Shown piece after piece: positions 1 through 7,068 of a stretch of DNA of 12,900 bases (positions are counted from its first letter, which is position 1; each line of letters opens with the position of its first letter). The notes under the pieces were generated by a model. That model had not been told where the DNA came from. It did no database searches and was given only the letters and a program-made list of their open reading frames with translations. Origin of the DNA: an uncultured Collinsella sp. (GTDB lineage: Bacteria > Actinomycetota > Coriobacteriia > Coriobacteriales > Coriobacteriaceae); contig URNC01000046.1 in assembly GCA_900549065.1 (NCBI GenBank), positions 1 to 12,900 on the forward strand. Reading direction: 5' to 3'. A program made the translations under genes and the position numbers.

Positions 1-1
1 C

Positions 2-466
2 ACCATGTTCAACATCCCCATCCTGGTGCGCGTGATCCAGCAGGCGCTCGAGGACGTGCCGCAGGCCCAGCGCGATGCGTGCCTGGCCATGGGCCTCACC
101 CGCTGGGAGGCCACGCTGCACATCCTAATCCCCGAGGCCATGCCCGCCATCGTGACCGGCATCGTGCTTTCGGCCGGCCGTGTGTTTGGCGAGGCCGCAG
201 CACTGCTCTTTACCTCGGGCATGAGCTCGCCGGTGCGTCTGAACTTCTTGAGCTCTAACCTGTCGAGTCCCACCTGCGCCTGGAACGTGTTCCGCCCCGG
301 CGAGTCGCTCGCCGTGCACATCTACAAGATCTATGGCGAGGGCAGCCCCGAGGCCCAGCAGATCGTTTGGGGCACCGCGGCTCTGCTGATGATTTGCGTG
401 CTGCTGTTTAACGTAGCCGCCCGTATTGTGGGCAAGCAACTGGCAAGGAAGATGACGGCCGAATGA
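2..466 (+). CDS. pstA: Phosphate ABC transporter permease PstA, C-terminal part (5' truncated by window edge)
   Basis: This is the C-terminal ~154 residues of an inner-membrane permease that pairs with PstC to move phosphate delivered by PstS, using ATP hydrolysis by PstB. The reading frame is open from base 2, so the gene begins upstream; the ATG at 5 is probably internal. Counting from that ATG, residues about 24-49 form the cytoplasmic EAA loop that docks on the ATPase (ACLAMGLTRWEATLHILIPEA). A glycine-rich membrane segment, a PstA-like stretch around PGESLAVHIYKIYGEG and a last hydrophobic helix (about 122-140) follow, with a basic tail. The stop overlaps the pstB start by 4 bases (ATGA, 463-466), which indicates translational coupling in one operon. 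Identification rests on the EAA loop, the C-terminal pattern and the adjacent pstB. Confidence 0.9.
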   Translation, partial: TMFNIPILVRVIQQALEDVPQAQRDACLAMGLTRWEATLHILIPEAMPAIVTGIVLSAGRVFGEAAALLFTSGMSSPVRLNFLSSNLSSPTCAWNVFRPGESLAVHIYKIYGEGSPEAQQIVWGTAALLMICVLLFNVAARIVGKQLARKMTAE

Positions 467-1335
467 GCGAGATGAATGCAATGCCCGCAACCGAAGCGGC
501 ATCGTCCGACACCCAGGACTTCCTGTCGAGCGTGGGGGAGAGCGAGAGGCGCGTGCGTGTGAGCGGCAAGGCCGTGAGCGACGAGGTCGTGCTCTCCACC
601 AAGGACGTCAACGTGTACTATGGCGACCACCATGCACTGCACAATACGTCGCTCGACTTCCACAAGGGCGAGATCACGGCGCTCATCGGGCCTTCGGGCT
701 GCGGTAAGTCGACTTTTTTGCGCAGTCTCAACCTGATGAATCGCGAGATTCGCGGCTGCCGCGTGGAGGGCGAGATCAACTACCGCGGGCGCAACGTGAA
801 CACCAAGACCGAAAACACCTACGAGCTGCGTCGCTCCATTGGCATGGTGTTCCAGCAGCCCAATCCTTTCCGCAAGTCTATTCGCGATAACATCACGTTT
901 GCGCCCAAGCGCCACGGCATCACCGACCGTGACGAGCTCGATCGCATGGTCGAGGAGAGCCTGCGCGGTGCGGCGCTGTGGGACGAGGTCAAGGACAAGC
1001 TCGACAAGAGCGCCTACGCGCTTTCGGGCGGCCAGCAGCAGCGTCTGTGCATTGCGCGCACGCTGGCGCTCAACCCCGACGTGATCCTGTTTGACGAGCC
1101 CTGCTCGGCGCTCGACCCCATCTCGACGCTGGCGATCGAGGACCTCATGTCGTCGATTGTGGCCGAGCGTGCCATCGTCATCGTGACGCATAACATGGAG
1201 CAGGCGTCGCGCGTGTCCAACCGCACGGCGTTCTTCTACATGGGCGATATGGTCGAGTACGACGAGACCGACGAAATTTTCCAACGGCCCAAGGATAAGC
1301 GGCTGAATGATTACCTCACCGGCATGTTCTCCTAG
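463..1335 (+). CDS. pstB: Phosphate import ATP-binding protein PstB
   Basis: This is the ATPase subunit of the high-affinity phosphate importer, acting at the cytoplasmic face of PstA/PstC. All ABC motifs are present in its 290 residues: Walker A GPSGCGKST at 76-84, Q-loop FQQPNPF at 130-136, signature LSGGQQQR at 187-194, Walker B VILFDEP at 207-213, and the switch histidine H243. FQQPNPF and the ending DYLTGMFS are typical of PstB. The protein has roughly 40 extra N-terminal residues before the usual PstB start region (VVLSTKDVNVYYGDHHALH). A shorter start at M7 is possible, but the 4-base overlap with pstA favours 463. No phoU follows; the next feature is a terminator, so the operon appears to end here. 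Confidence 0.95.
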   Translation: MSEMNAMPATEAASSDTQDFLSSVGESERRVRVSGKAVSDEVVLSTKDVNVYYGDHHALHNTSLDFHKGEITALIGPSGCGKSTFLRSLNLMNREIRGCRVEGEINYRGRNVNTKTENTYELRRSIGMVFQQPNPFRKSIRDNITFAPKRHGITDRDELDRMVEESLRGAALWDEVKDKLDKSAYALSGGQQQRLCIARTLALNPDVILFDEPCSALDPISTLAIEDLMSSIVAERAIVIVTHNMEQASRVSNRTAFFYMGDMVEYDETDEIFQRPKDKRLNDYLTGMFS

Positions 1336-1390
1336 TCCGGGACATGCTTGAGGCCCGCGGCGGCCACGGTTGTCACGGGACTGATTGGAG

Positions 1391-1428
1391 AGGCGGGTCA
1401 TCTCTTTTGGGAGATGGCCCGCCTTTTT
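1391..1428 (+). terminator. Rho-independent terminator after pstB
   Basis: A 14-bp stem (1391-1404 with 1411-1424, one G-T wobble) closes a six-base loop (TTTTGG) and runs directly into five T residues (1424-1428). It lies 55 bases after the pstB stop and before the ABC-F gene, so it separates the two transcription units. Confidence 0.9.
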
Positions 1429-1484
1429 GTGTCGTGTGCGACCCGCCTTTTCGCTGCTATCATGGACAACGTTGAATTTCTACG

Positions 1485-1490
1485 AAGGAG
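1485..1490 (+). promoter_or_regulatory. Ribosome binding site that fixes the ABC-F start
   Basis: AAGGAG sits 8 bases before the ATG at 1499. The frame is open upstream to a TTG at 1385, but that lies before the pstB terminator stem and has no Shine-Dalgarno, so 1499 is the supported start. A possible -10 box (TATCAT, 1458-1463) lies upstream, without a convincing -35. Confidence 0.85.
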
Positions 1491-1498
1491 CAGGGCAT

Positions 1499-3358
1499 AT
1501 GGCGATTCTTTTGGGATGCGATTCCGTCAGCCTAGAGTTTCCCACCAAGCATATTTTCGATAGCGTTACGCTCGGCGTGGGCGAGGGCGACCGTATTGGT
1601 ATTGTCGGTAAAAACGGCGACGGTAAGTCGACGCTGCTGAGCGTGCTCGCCGGCACGTTGGAGCCCGACGACGGCCGCGTGACGCACCGTCGCGGCACCA
1701 CGATCGGTCTACTCGGCCAAAAGGACCAGCTGGTCGATACCGACACCGTGCATCATGCCGTTGTGGGTGACGTCCCCGAGTACGAGTGGGCGTCGAGCCC
1801 CCGCACGCGCCAGATTCTGGCCGGCCTTATTAGCGATGTGCCCTGGGAGGGCACGGTGGGCGAGCTTTCGGGCGGCCAGCGCCGTCGCGTGGACCTCGCG
1901 CGCCTGCTGATCGGCGACTACGACGTGCTCATGCTCGACGAGCCCACCAACCACCTGGACATGCGCACCATCAACTGGCTCGCGCGTCACTTAAAGGCCC
2001 GCTGGCAGCGTGGCCAGGGCGCCATGCTCGTGGTCACGCATGACCGTTGGTTCTTGGACGAGGTCTGCACCAGCATGTGGGAGGTCCACGACGGCCAGGT
2101 CGACCCCTTCGAGGGCGGTTACTCGGCCTACATCCTGCAGCGCGTGGAACGCGACCGCATGGCCGCGGTTACCGAGGAGCGCCGTCGCAATATGGCACGT
2201 AAGGAGCTCGCGTGGCTGAGCCGCGGTGCCCAAGCGCGCTCCACCAAGCCCAAGTTTCGTGTGGATGCCGCTCGCGAGCTCATCGCCGACGTACCGCCCG
2301 TACGCGACGAGCTGGAGCTCAAGCGCCTGGCGGTGAGCCGCCTGGGCAAGCAGGTTATCGATGTGGTCGACGTGGACGCCGGCTATGCGGATACCGATGG
2401 CGCGCCCAAGCAGGTACTTTCCGACGTGACCTGGCTCATCGGAGCGGGCGACCGCTATGGACTTTTGGGCGAGAACGGCGCCGGCAAGTCGACCTTGCTC
2501 GACGTGATCCAGGGCAAGATTGAACCCACGCGCGGCCGTGTAAAGATCGGCCAGACAGTGCGCTTTGGCGTGCTGTCGCAGCAGCTCGAGGAGCTCGAGC
2601 CCTACATGGGCGACACGATTCGCGAGGTGCTCAGCAACTATAAGAAGTATTACGTCATCGATGGCAAGGAGACCTCGCCCGAGAAGCTCTGCGAGCGCCT
2701 GGGCTTTACGACGCAGCAGCTCTGGAGTCGTATCGGCGATCTTTCGGGCGGCCAGCGCCGTCGTCTGTCGCTGCTGCTGACGATCCTGGACGAGCCCAAC
2801 GTGCTCATCCTGGACGAGCCGGGTAACGACCTGGATACCGACATGCTCGCGATTGTCGAGGATCTGCTGGACGGCTGGCCCGGCACGCTGATCCTGGTGA
2901 CGCACGACCGCTTCTTGATGGAGCGCGTGACCGACCAGCAGTGGGCGCTGCTCGACGGCTACCTGACGCATATGCCCGGCGGCGTGGACCAGTACCTGCG
3001 TCTGTGCAACGCCACCGCCGAGGGCGAGCCCGTGGGTGCGCCGAGCGCCAAGACCGGCACGTTCGACATCGGTGTGGCAGCGGCTGCTGCCGACAAGCCC
3101 AAGTCGAGCGGTCAGCCCAACGGCCTGTCCAACGCCGAGCGTCAGAAGCTTCGCCGCGAGGTGAGCTCGCTCGAGCGCAAGATGGAGACGCAGCGCGCCC
3201 GCGTTGAGGAGGCCGAGGCGGCAATGGCCCAGGTCGATCCCACCAACTACACGGCGCTCGGCGAGCAGCAGGCGAAGATCGACGAGGCTCACGCCGCCAT
3301 GGACGAGCTGGAGATGGCGTGGCTCGAGGCGAGCGAGAAGCTCGAGGGCGAGGAGTAG
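1499..3358 (+). CDS. ABC-F family ATPase, Uup-like (two ABC domains plus C-terminal coiled coil)
   Basis: This is a cytosolic protein of 619 residues with two ABC cassettes and no membrane segments, the layout of ABC-F proteins, which act on ribosomes or, for Uup, also affect DNA and ribosome-assembly phenotypes. Domain 1 has Walker A GKNGDGKST (37-45), signature LSGGQRRR (123-130), Walker B VLMLDEPTNHLD (143-154) and H181. The basic inter-domain linker includes LAWLSRGAQARSTK (about 237-250). Domain 2 has Walker A GENGAGKST (324-332), signature LSGGQRRR (415-422), Walker B VLILDEPGNDLD (435-446) and H469. An Ala/Ser-rich hinge leads to a charged coiled coil (about 545-615), and that tail with the NDLD form of the second Walker B points to the Uup branch. 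The usual EPTN threonine is a glycine in domain 2. A function in antibiotic resistance cannot be inferred. Confidence 0.9.
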   Translation: MAILLGCDSVSLEFPTKHIFDSVTLGVGEGDRIGIVGKNGDGKSTLLSVLAGTLEPDDGRVTHRRGTTIGLLGQKDQLVDTDTVHHAVVGDVPEYEWASSPRTRQILAGLISDVPWEGTVGELSGGQRRRVDLARLLIGDYDVLMLDEPTNHLDMRTINWLARHLKARWQRGQGAMLVVTHDRWFLDEVCTSMWEVHDGQVDPFEGGYSAYILQRVERDRMAAVTEERRRNMARKELAWLSRGAQARSTKPKFRVDAARELIADVPPVRDELELKRLAVSRLGKQVIDVVDVDAGYADTDGAPKQVLSDVTWLIGAGDRYGLLGENGAGKSTLLDVIQGKIEPTRGRVKIGQTVRFGVLSQQLEELEPYMGDTIREVLSNYKKYYVIDGKETSPEKLCERLGFTTQQLWSRIGDLSGGQRRRLSLLLTILDEPNVLILDEPGNDLDTDMLAIVEDLLDGWPGTLILVTHDRFLMERVTDQQWALLDGYLTHMPGGVDQYLRLCNATAEGEPVGAPSAKTGTFDIGVAAAAADKPKSSGQPNGLSNAERQKLRREVSSLERKMETQRARVEEAEAAMAQVDPTNYTALGEQQAKIDEAHAAMDELEMAWLEASEKLEGEE

Positions 3359-3364
3359 GCGAGA

Positions 3365-4135
3365 ATGATCAAAGCCGCATTTTTCGATATCGACGGCACA
3401 CTGCTGAGTTTTAAGACCCACCGGATTCCGGCGTCGGCGCAGCAGGTGCTCGACAGCTTTCGCGAGCAGGGGATCGCGTGCGTGATCGCCACGGGCCGTC
3501 CGACCTACCAGATGCCCGATTGGCTGTTCGACCTGGGCTGGGATGCGTACATTACGCTCTCGGGCCAGCACTGCTTTGATGCCGAGGGGGTTTACCGCAG
3601 CTGTCCGATCGATCCGGACGACGTTGCGGTGATCGTGGACCAGGTGGCGCAGGGGCGCTACGACTCGCTGTGCATGCAGGGCGAGAATTCGTTTGTGAAC
3701 CGCCTGTCCGAGCGCGTGGTGACGGCTGGCAGCAACGCGGGAATCGTCTACCACGAGGAGCCGTTTGAGCACGCCTTTGACGCGCCGGTCTACCAGTTCT
3801 GCGCCTTTGTGGACCCGGCCGACGAACATATCGTGACCGACGCCGTGTCGCATTCGCTCACCACGCGCTGGTGCGACCTGTTCTGCGACATTATTCCGGC
3901 CAACGGCGGCAAGGACCTGGGCGTGGCGGCGACGCTGGAGCGCCTGGGCATCGACGCGAGCGAGGCGATTGCCTTTGGCGACGGCGAGAACGATCTGTCG
4001 ATGTTCTCGGCCGTGGGTACAAGTGTGGCCATGGGCAACGCACAGGAGACCGTGAAAGCCGCAGCGACCTATGTGACGACCGCCGTGGACGACGACGGCA
4101 TCTACAACGCCGCCAAGCACTTTGACCTGCTATAG
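3365..4135 (+). CDS. Cof-type HAD-IIB family hydrolase (sugar-phosphate/nucleotide phosphatase-like)
   Basis: This is a 256-residue predicted soluble Mg-dependent phosphatase of the haloacid dehalogenase superfamily. Motif I is DIDGT with nucleophile D8 and acid/base D10. Motif II is ATGRP (T43), motif III lysine is K183 in NGGKDLG, and motif IV is GDGENDLSMF (D206, D210). The residues between about 80 and 180 form the IIB cap domain, and the late motif AMGNAQETVKAAA is typical of the Cof subfamily. The substrate cannot be told from sequence. The start is supported by AGGAG at 3351-3355, inside the end of the ABC-F gene. Only 6 bases separate the two genes, so they are probably co-transcribed. 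Confidence 0.92.
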   Translation: MIKAAFFDIDGTLLSFKTHRIPASAQQVLDSFREQGIACVIATGRPTYQMPDWLFDLGWDAYITLSGQHCFDAEGVYRSCPIDPDDVAVIVDQVAQGRYDSLCMQGENSFVNRLSERVVTAGSNAGIVYHEEPFEHAFDAPVYQFCAFVDPADEHIVTDAVSHSLTTRWCDLFCDIIPANGGKDLGVAATLERLGIDASEAIAFGDGENDLSMFSAVGTSVAMGNAQETVKAAATYVTTAVDDDGIYNAAKHFDLL

Positions 4136-4149
4136 CTGCGGCTTGGCAC

Positions 4150-4193
4150 TTAGGGACGTTTCTTTTCTGCCGGCAGTTGGGGACATTCCTTGT
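4150..4193. repeat. Two degenerate GGGAC(G/A)TT direct-repeat units around a 10-bp palindrome
   Basis: In the gap after the HAD gene, TTAGGGACGTTTC (from 4150) and TTGGGGACATTCC (from 4177) are near copies 27 bases apart. The perfect palindrome CTGCCGGCAG (4167-4176) lies between them. This could be a short dispersed intergenic repeat, but dispersal cannot be tested inside the window. Confidence 0.4.
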
Positions 4194-4242
4194 ACGTTGC
4201 GTGCCGTGTCGCTCTGCTTGCCCCGCACATTTTGTGAAACAC

Positions 4243-4326
4243 GGTTAACTTTTTAAACAACGTAGTAAGACATGGGCAACTTTTGCGGTAAAGTAAGCCA
4301 AGGAAAGTATCCAAAGGCTAACTAAC
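4243..4326 (+). promoter_or_regulatory. Candidate promoter/operator region of the DtxR-like gene
   Basis: This AT-richer stretch lies ahead of the regulator gene. It holds GGTTAAC (4243-4249) and AGGCTAACTAAC (4315-4326), which resemble half-sites of DtxR/IdeR boxes, and a possible -10, TAAAGT (4289-4294), without a clear -35. Autoregulation is common in this family, so these may be operators. The match is weak and neither site is a full palindrome. Confidence 0.25.
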
Positions 4327-4347
4327 AATCATCGCGAAAGGCGGCCC

Positions 4348-4737
4348 ATGGCCCTACGTGAATCCGGAGAAGACTATCTCGAATCTATTTATGTGCTCTC
4401 GGAGCGCCAAGGCACGGTGCGCTCAATCGACGTCGCCGAATACCTGGGCGTGACCAAGGCGAGCGTCTCCAAGGCCATGGCGACGCTGGAGAACAGCGGC
4501 TATGTCGAAATGGGCAAGCGCGACGTTCGTCTGACGGAACGTGGTCTGGAGGTCGCTCGCCAAATGTGGGAGCGTCACTGCTTTTTCGTGGGGCTGCTAG
4601 AGGACGCTGGCGTATCGCCCGAGGTTGCCTCGCAAGAGGGCTGCCACATGGAGCATTGCCTGAGCGAGGAGAGCTTTGAGAAGCTGAGATCGATGCTGGG
4701 ACGGGATGGTGTTTCGGCGCCAACAATGACCGACTAG
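4348..4737 (+). CDS. Short DtxR/MntR-family metal-dependent transcriptional regulator
   Basis: This is a 129-residue predicted DNA-binding repressor. Residues about 5-62 form the winged helix (recognition part DVAEYLGVTKASVSKAM) and 65-120 the dimerisation/metal-binding domain. The SH3-like third domain of DtxR and IdeR is absent, as in MntR. By alignment from memory to Bacillus subtilis MntR, candidate metal ligands are D9, E12, H77, E102 and H103. The position of MntR Glu99 is Cys99 here, in CHMEHCLSEES, as at Cys102 of DtxR/IdeR. That substitution suggests iron-type rather than manganese-type response, which is inference. A GAAAGG ribosome site lies just upstream of the ATG. The gene stands alone and converges with the metal-resistance block. 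Its target is not evident. Confidence 0.88.
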   Translation: MALRESGEDYLESIYVLSERQGTVRSIDVAEYLGVTKASVSKAMATLENSGYVEMGKRDVRLTERGLEVARQMWERHCFFVGLLEDAGVSPEVASQEGCHMEHCLSEESFEKLRSMLGRDGVSAPTMTD

Positions 4738-4757
4738 CACTCCCGCAGCGGCGCACC

Positions 4758-4780
4758 TCCCGCGCCGGAACGGCGCGGGA
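4758..4780. other. GC-rich hairpin downstream of the DtxR-like gene
   Basis: A perfect 10-bp stem (4758-4767 with 4771-4780) closes a GAA triloop 20 bases after the stop codon. There is no T tract on either strand, so it is not a standard intrinsic terminator. It may stabilise the 3' end of the transcript. Confidence 0.5.
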
Positions 4781-4877
4781 CAGCGACCGGGACCAGTAAC
4801 CCCACCAACTAAGTCCAACTCAGACAAGGAACCCCGCCAGCAAGCGATGCCCAAGAACCACCAGCAACGTCACCGCA

Positions 4878-5006
4878 GGCCGGGACCGGGTTTGGTTTTG
4901 AAAACATTCCGCAGACCAGAAGTGCCCCCGTTCGTAGCTCCGAAGGAGCAGAACGGGGGCACTTCATTGGTCGAGGACGTTTTCAAAACCAAACCCGGTC
5001 CCGGCC
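4878..5006. repeat. 129-bp nested palindrome (giant three-stem hairpin) between convergent genes
   Basis: The outer arms are a perfect 28-bp inverted repeat (4878-4905 with 4979-5006). Inside, GACCA/TGGTC (4914-4918 with 4968-4972) and a perfect 15-bp pair (4919-4933 with 4951-4965) form a second stem with a 2-base bulge. An apical 5-bp stem with a GAA triloop sits at 4937-4949. The whole unit could fold into one long hairpin or a DNA cruciform. No T tract follows on either strand. It lies between the DtxR-like gene and the ATPase stop at 5015. It may be a palindromic repeat or MITE-like unit acting as a shared transcription barrier. The structure is seen directly; the role is inference. Confidence 0.9.
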
Positions 5007-5014
5007 GGACAGCG

Positions 5015-6967
5015 CTACAGGTTCTTGACACCCATCGCGCGCATGGCGTTCAGGATGGCGATGATCGCCACGCCCACGTCGCCAAAGACGGCAAGCCACA
5101 TATTGGCGATGCCGAGCGCCGCCAGCACCAAAATCAGCAGCTTAATCCCCAGCGCGAAGATGATATTCTGCCAGACAATCGTCATGGTCTTGCGCGCCAC
5201 GCGGATCGCGCGGGAGATGTTGGACGGCTTGTCATCCATGAGCACCACGTCGGCGGCCTCAATCGCAGCATCGGAGCCCATGGCGCCCATGGCAATGCCC
5301 ACATCGGCGCGGGTGAGCACGGGCGCGTCGTTGATGCCGTCGCCGACAAAGGCGAGCTTGCCCTTACCGCTTTCGGCCGCGAGCAGCGCTTCAACACGCT
5401 CGACCTTGTCGCCCGGCAGCAGCTGCGCATGGAACTCGTCGAGGCCGAGCTGCTTGGCCGCCGCAGCAGCCACCTCCTCGCGGTCGCCCGTGAGCATGAC
5501 GGTGCGCTTGACACCGGCGGCGTGCAGGTCGCGAATCGTTTGCTCAGCATCGGCCTTGACGGTGTCTGCAATCACGATGTGGCCGGCGTACACGCCGTCA
5601 ACGAGCACATGCAGAATCGTTCCGACGACCTCGCAATCGGGCGCTTCGACTCCGGCCGCGGCGAGCATCTTTGCGTTGCCAACGACGACGTGCTTGCCGT
5701 CGATGGTTGCCGTCACGCCGTGGCCCGCGTCGTTGGCGGAGTTGCTAACGCGCTTGGGGTCGACCTCGCCTTGGTAGGCGACACGTACGGACTGCGCGAT
5801 GGGGTGATCGGAGAACGACTCAGCAAGGGCTGCGACTTCGAGCAACGACTGCTCGGTATAGCCGGCCTCGGGGTGTACCGCGACCACCGAGAACGTGCCG
5901 TTGGTGAGGGTGCCCGTCTTGTCAAAGACGACGGTGTCCACGTCGGCGAGCGTCTCGAGGTAGTTAGAACCCTTGATGAGAACGCCCAGCTTGGATGCGC
6001 CGCCGATGCCGCCAAAGAAACTGAGCGGCACGCTGATCACCAACGCGCACGGGCAGCTGACGACCAAGAAGGTCAGGCCGCGCAGAATCCAGTCGGACCA
6101 GGCACCGGTGACCAGGCCACCGCCGAGCGCGAGCACCGCGGCAGCGCCGGTGACGGCGGGCGTGTAGATGCGGGCAAAGCGCGTGATGAAGTTCTCGGTG
6201 CGTGCCTTCTTTTCGCTGGCATTCTCCACGAGCTCCAGGACGCGTGCGACGGTGGACTCGCCAAAGGGCTTGGTGGTGCGCACGTGGATGAGCCCCGTCA
6301 TGTTGATGCAGCCGCTGATGATATCGTCTCCGGTTTTGGCCGGGCGGGGGACCGACTCACCGGTAAGGGCGGCGGTGTCGAGCTGGGTTTCGCCCTCGAC
6401 GATGACGCCGTCGATAGGCACGCGCTCGCCGGGCTTGACCACGATCACGGTGCCGACGGCGATGTCATCGGGAAAGACCTGTTCGAGTGTGCCGTCGGCT
6501 TGCTCGACGTTAGCGTAGTCGGGCGCGATGTCCATCATGGCGCTGATCGACTTGCGGCTCTTGCCCACGGCGTATGCCTGGAACAGCTCGCCGACCTGGT
6601 AGAACAGCATGACGGCGGCGCCTTCGGCCATGTGCGGGTCGGTATCGGGGAAGAGCACCATGGCAAACGCGCCGATGGTCGCGACTGCCATAAGGAAGCT
6701 CTCATCGAAGGCCTTGCCGCGGCGGATGTTATTGAATGCCTTTTGCAGCACGTCGTAGCCGGCAATCAAAAACGGTATGAGGAACAGCATAAAGCTGGCG
6801 TAGATGTCGCCCGGGGTACCGAATGCGGCGGTGAGGGTGCCGAACTCATCGAGGGCGTACACCACGGCAAAAATGCCCAGCGCTACCAGGATGCGGTTGC
6901 GCTTATGCTCGAGTGACTCTTTCTTCTTGCGCTTCTTCTTTTTCTTCTTGGGGTCGGCGGTGGCCAT
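5015..6967 (-). CDS. cadA: P1B-type heavy-metal ATPase (Zn/Cd/Pb exporter, CadA/ZntA type)
   Basis: This is a 650-residue inner-membrane pump that exports soft divalent cations using ATP. Motifs in order: actuator loop TGES (202-205), metal-site CPC in SCPCALVISVP (305-307), phosphorylation motif DKTGT (349-353, D349), nucleotide-site SDHP (386-389), TGDR (493-496), and hinge GDGINDAP (542-549). The last membrane segments contain FGDVG, whose D630 matches the conserved aspartate of Zn/Cd/Pb pumps; with CPC this favours Zn/Cd/Pb over copper. The usual N-terminal HMA domain is missing. Residues 7-16 are instead an almost pure lysine tract, and a separate small HMA gene lies just upstream. The start at 6967 is chosen for its strong ribosome site; an in-frame ATG at 7000 lies within the operator. 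The name could equally be zntA. Confidence 0.93.
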   Translation of the reverse strand: MATADPKKKKKKRKKKESLEHKRNRILVALGIFAVVYALDEFGTLTAAFGTPGDIYASFMLFLIPFLIAGYDVLQKAFNNIRRGKAFDESFLMAVATIGAFAMVLFPDTDPHMAEGAAVMLFYQVGELFQAYAVGKSRKSISAMMDIAPDYANVEQADGTLEQVFPDDIAVGTVIVVKPGERVPIDGVIVEGETQLDTAALTGESVPRPAKTGDDIISGCINMTGLIHVRTTKPFGESTVARVLELVENASEKKARTENFITRFARIYTPAVTGAAAVLALGGGLVTGAWSDWILRGLTFLVVSCPCALVISVPLSFFGGIGGASKLGVLIKGSNYLETLADVDTVVFDKTGTLTNGTFSVVAVHPEAGYTEQSLLEVAALAESFSDHPIAQSVRVAYQGEVDPKRVSNSANDAGHGVTATIDGKHVVVGNAKMLAAAGVEAPDCEVVGTILHVLVDGVYAGHIVIADTVKADAEQTIRDLHAAGVKRTVMLTGDREEVAAAAAKQLGLDEFHAQLLPGDKVERVEALLAAESGKGKLAFVGDGINDAPVLTRADVGIAMGAMGSDAAIEAADVVLMDDKPSNISRAIRVARKTMTIVWQNIIFALGIKLLILVLAALGIANMWLAVFGDVGVAIIAILNAMRAMGVKNL

Positions 6968-6975
6968 GACTCGTA

Positions 6976-6982
6976 TCCTCCC
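6976..6982 (-). promoter_or_regulatory. Ribosome binding site that fixes the ATPase start
   Basis: On the minus strand GGGAGGA ends 8 bases before the ATG at 6967. The longer in-frame start at 7000 has no such site and would add 11 residues encoded by the operator region. Confidence 0.85.
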
Positions 6983-6990
6983 ATTTGAAT

Positions 6991-7010
6991 GTATGAACAC
7001 TCACTCATAT
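6991..7010 (-). promoter_or_regulatory. ArsR/SmtB-type operator C, ahead of the ATPase gene
   Basis: The dyad GTATGA-N8-TCATAT matches the two dyads ahead of the repressor gene. It lies just upstream of the ATPase ribosome site and after a hairpin that may end the upstream transcript. This suggests the ATPase has its own metal-controlled promoter in addition to any read-through. No convincing -35/-10 pair is visible here. Confidence 0.7.
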
Positions 7011-7020
7011 AATTTCACGA

Positions 7021-7049
7021 GCAAAGGCCGCGGCAATCGCGGCCTTTGC
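7021..7049 (-). terminator. Hairpin between the HMA gene and the ATPase gene (weak terminator or processing site)
   Basis: A perfect 11-bp GC-rich stem (7021-7031 with 7039-7049) with a seven-base loop lies 19 bases after the HMA stop. Only three T residues occur, and they are inside the stem, so termination is probably partial. It could lower ATPase expression relative to the upstream genes. Confidence 0.5.
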
Positions 7050-7068
7050 AGGTTGGCGTAAACCTGGG

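Noticed and set aside
331..1401. A 356-codon open frame on the minus strand
   Set aside because: It is antisense to pstA and pstB, with no domain and no ribosome site.
1385..1498. Longer start (TTG at 1385) for the ABC-F gene
   Set aside because: It begins just before the pstB terminator stem and has no Shine-Dalgarno, whereas the ATG at 1499 has a well-placed AAGGAG.
1991..4120. A 709-codon open frame on the minus strand
   Set aside because: It is antisense to the ABC-F and HAD genes and crosses their boundary. It shows no recognisable domains.
4878..5006. The nested palindrome as a CRISPR or a standard intrinsic terminator
   Set aside because: It has no repeat-spacer periodicity, and neither strand has a T tract after any of the three stems.
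4847..6916. A 689-codon open frame on the plus strand
   Set aside because: It lies antisense to the P-type ATPase, whose motifs are complete. Its translation is low-complexity and rich in His, Asp, Gly and Arg, as expected from the opposite strand of a GC-rich gene.
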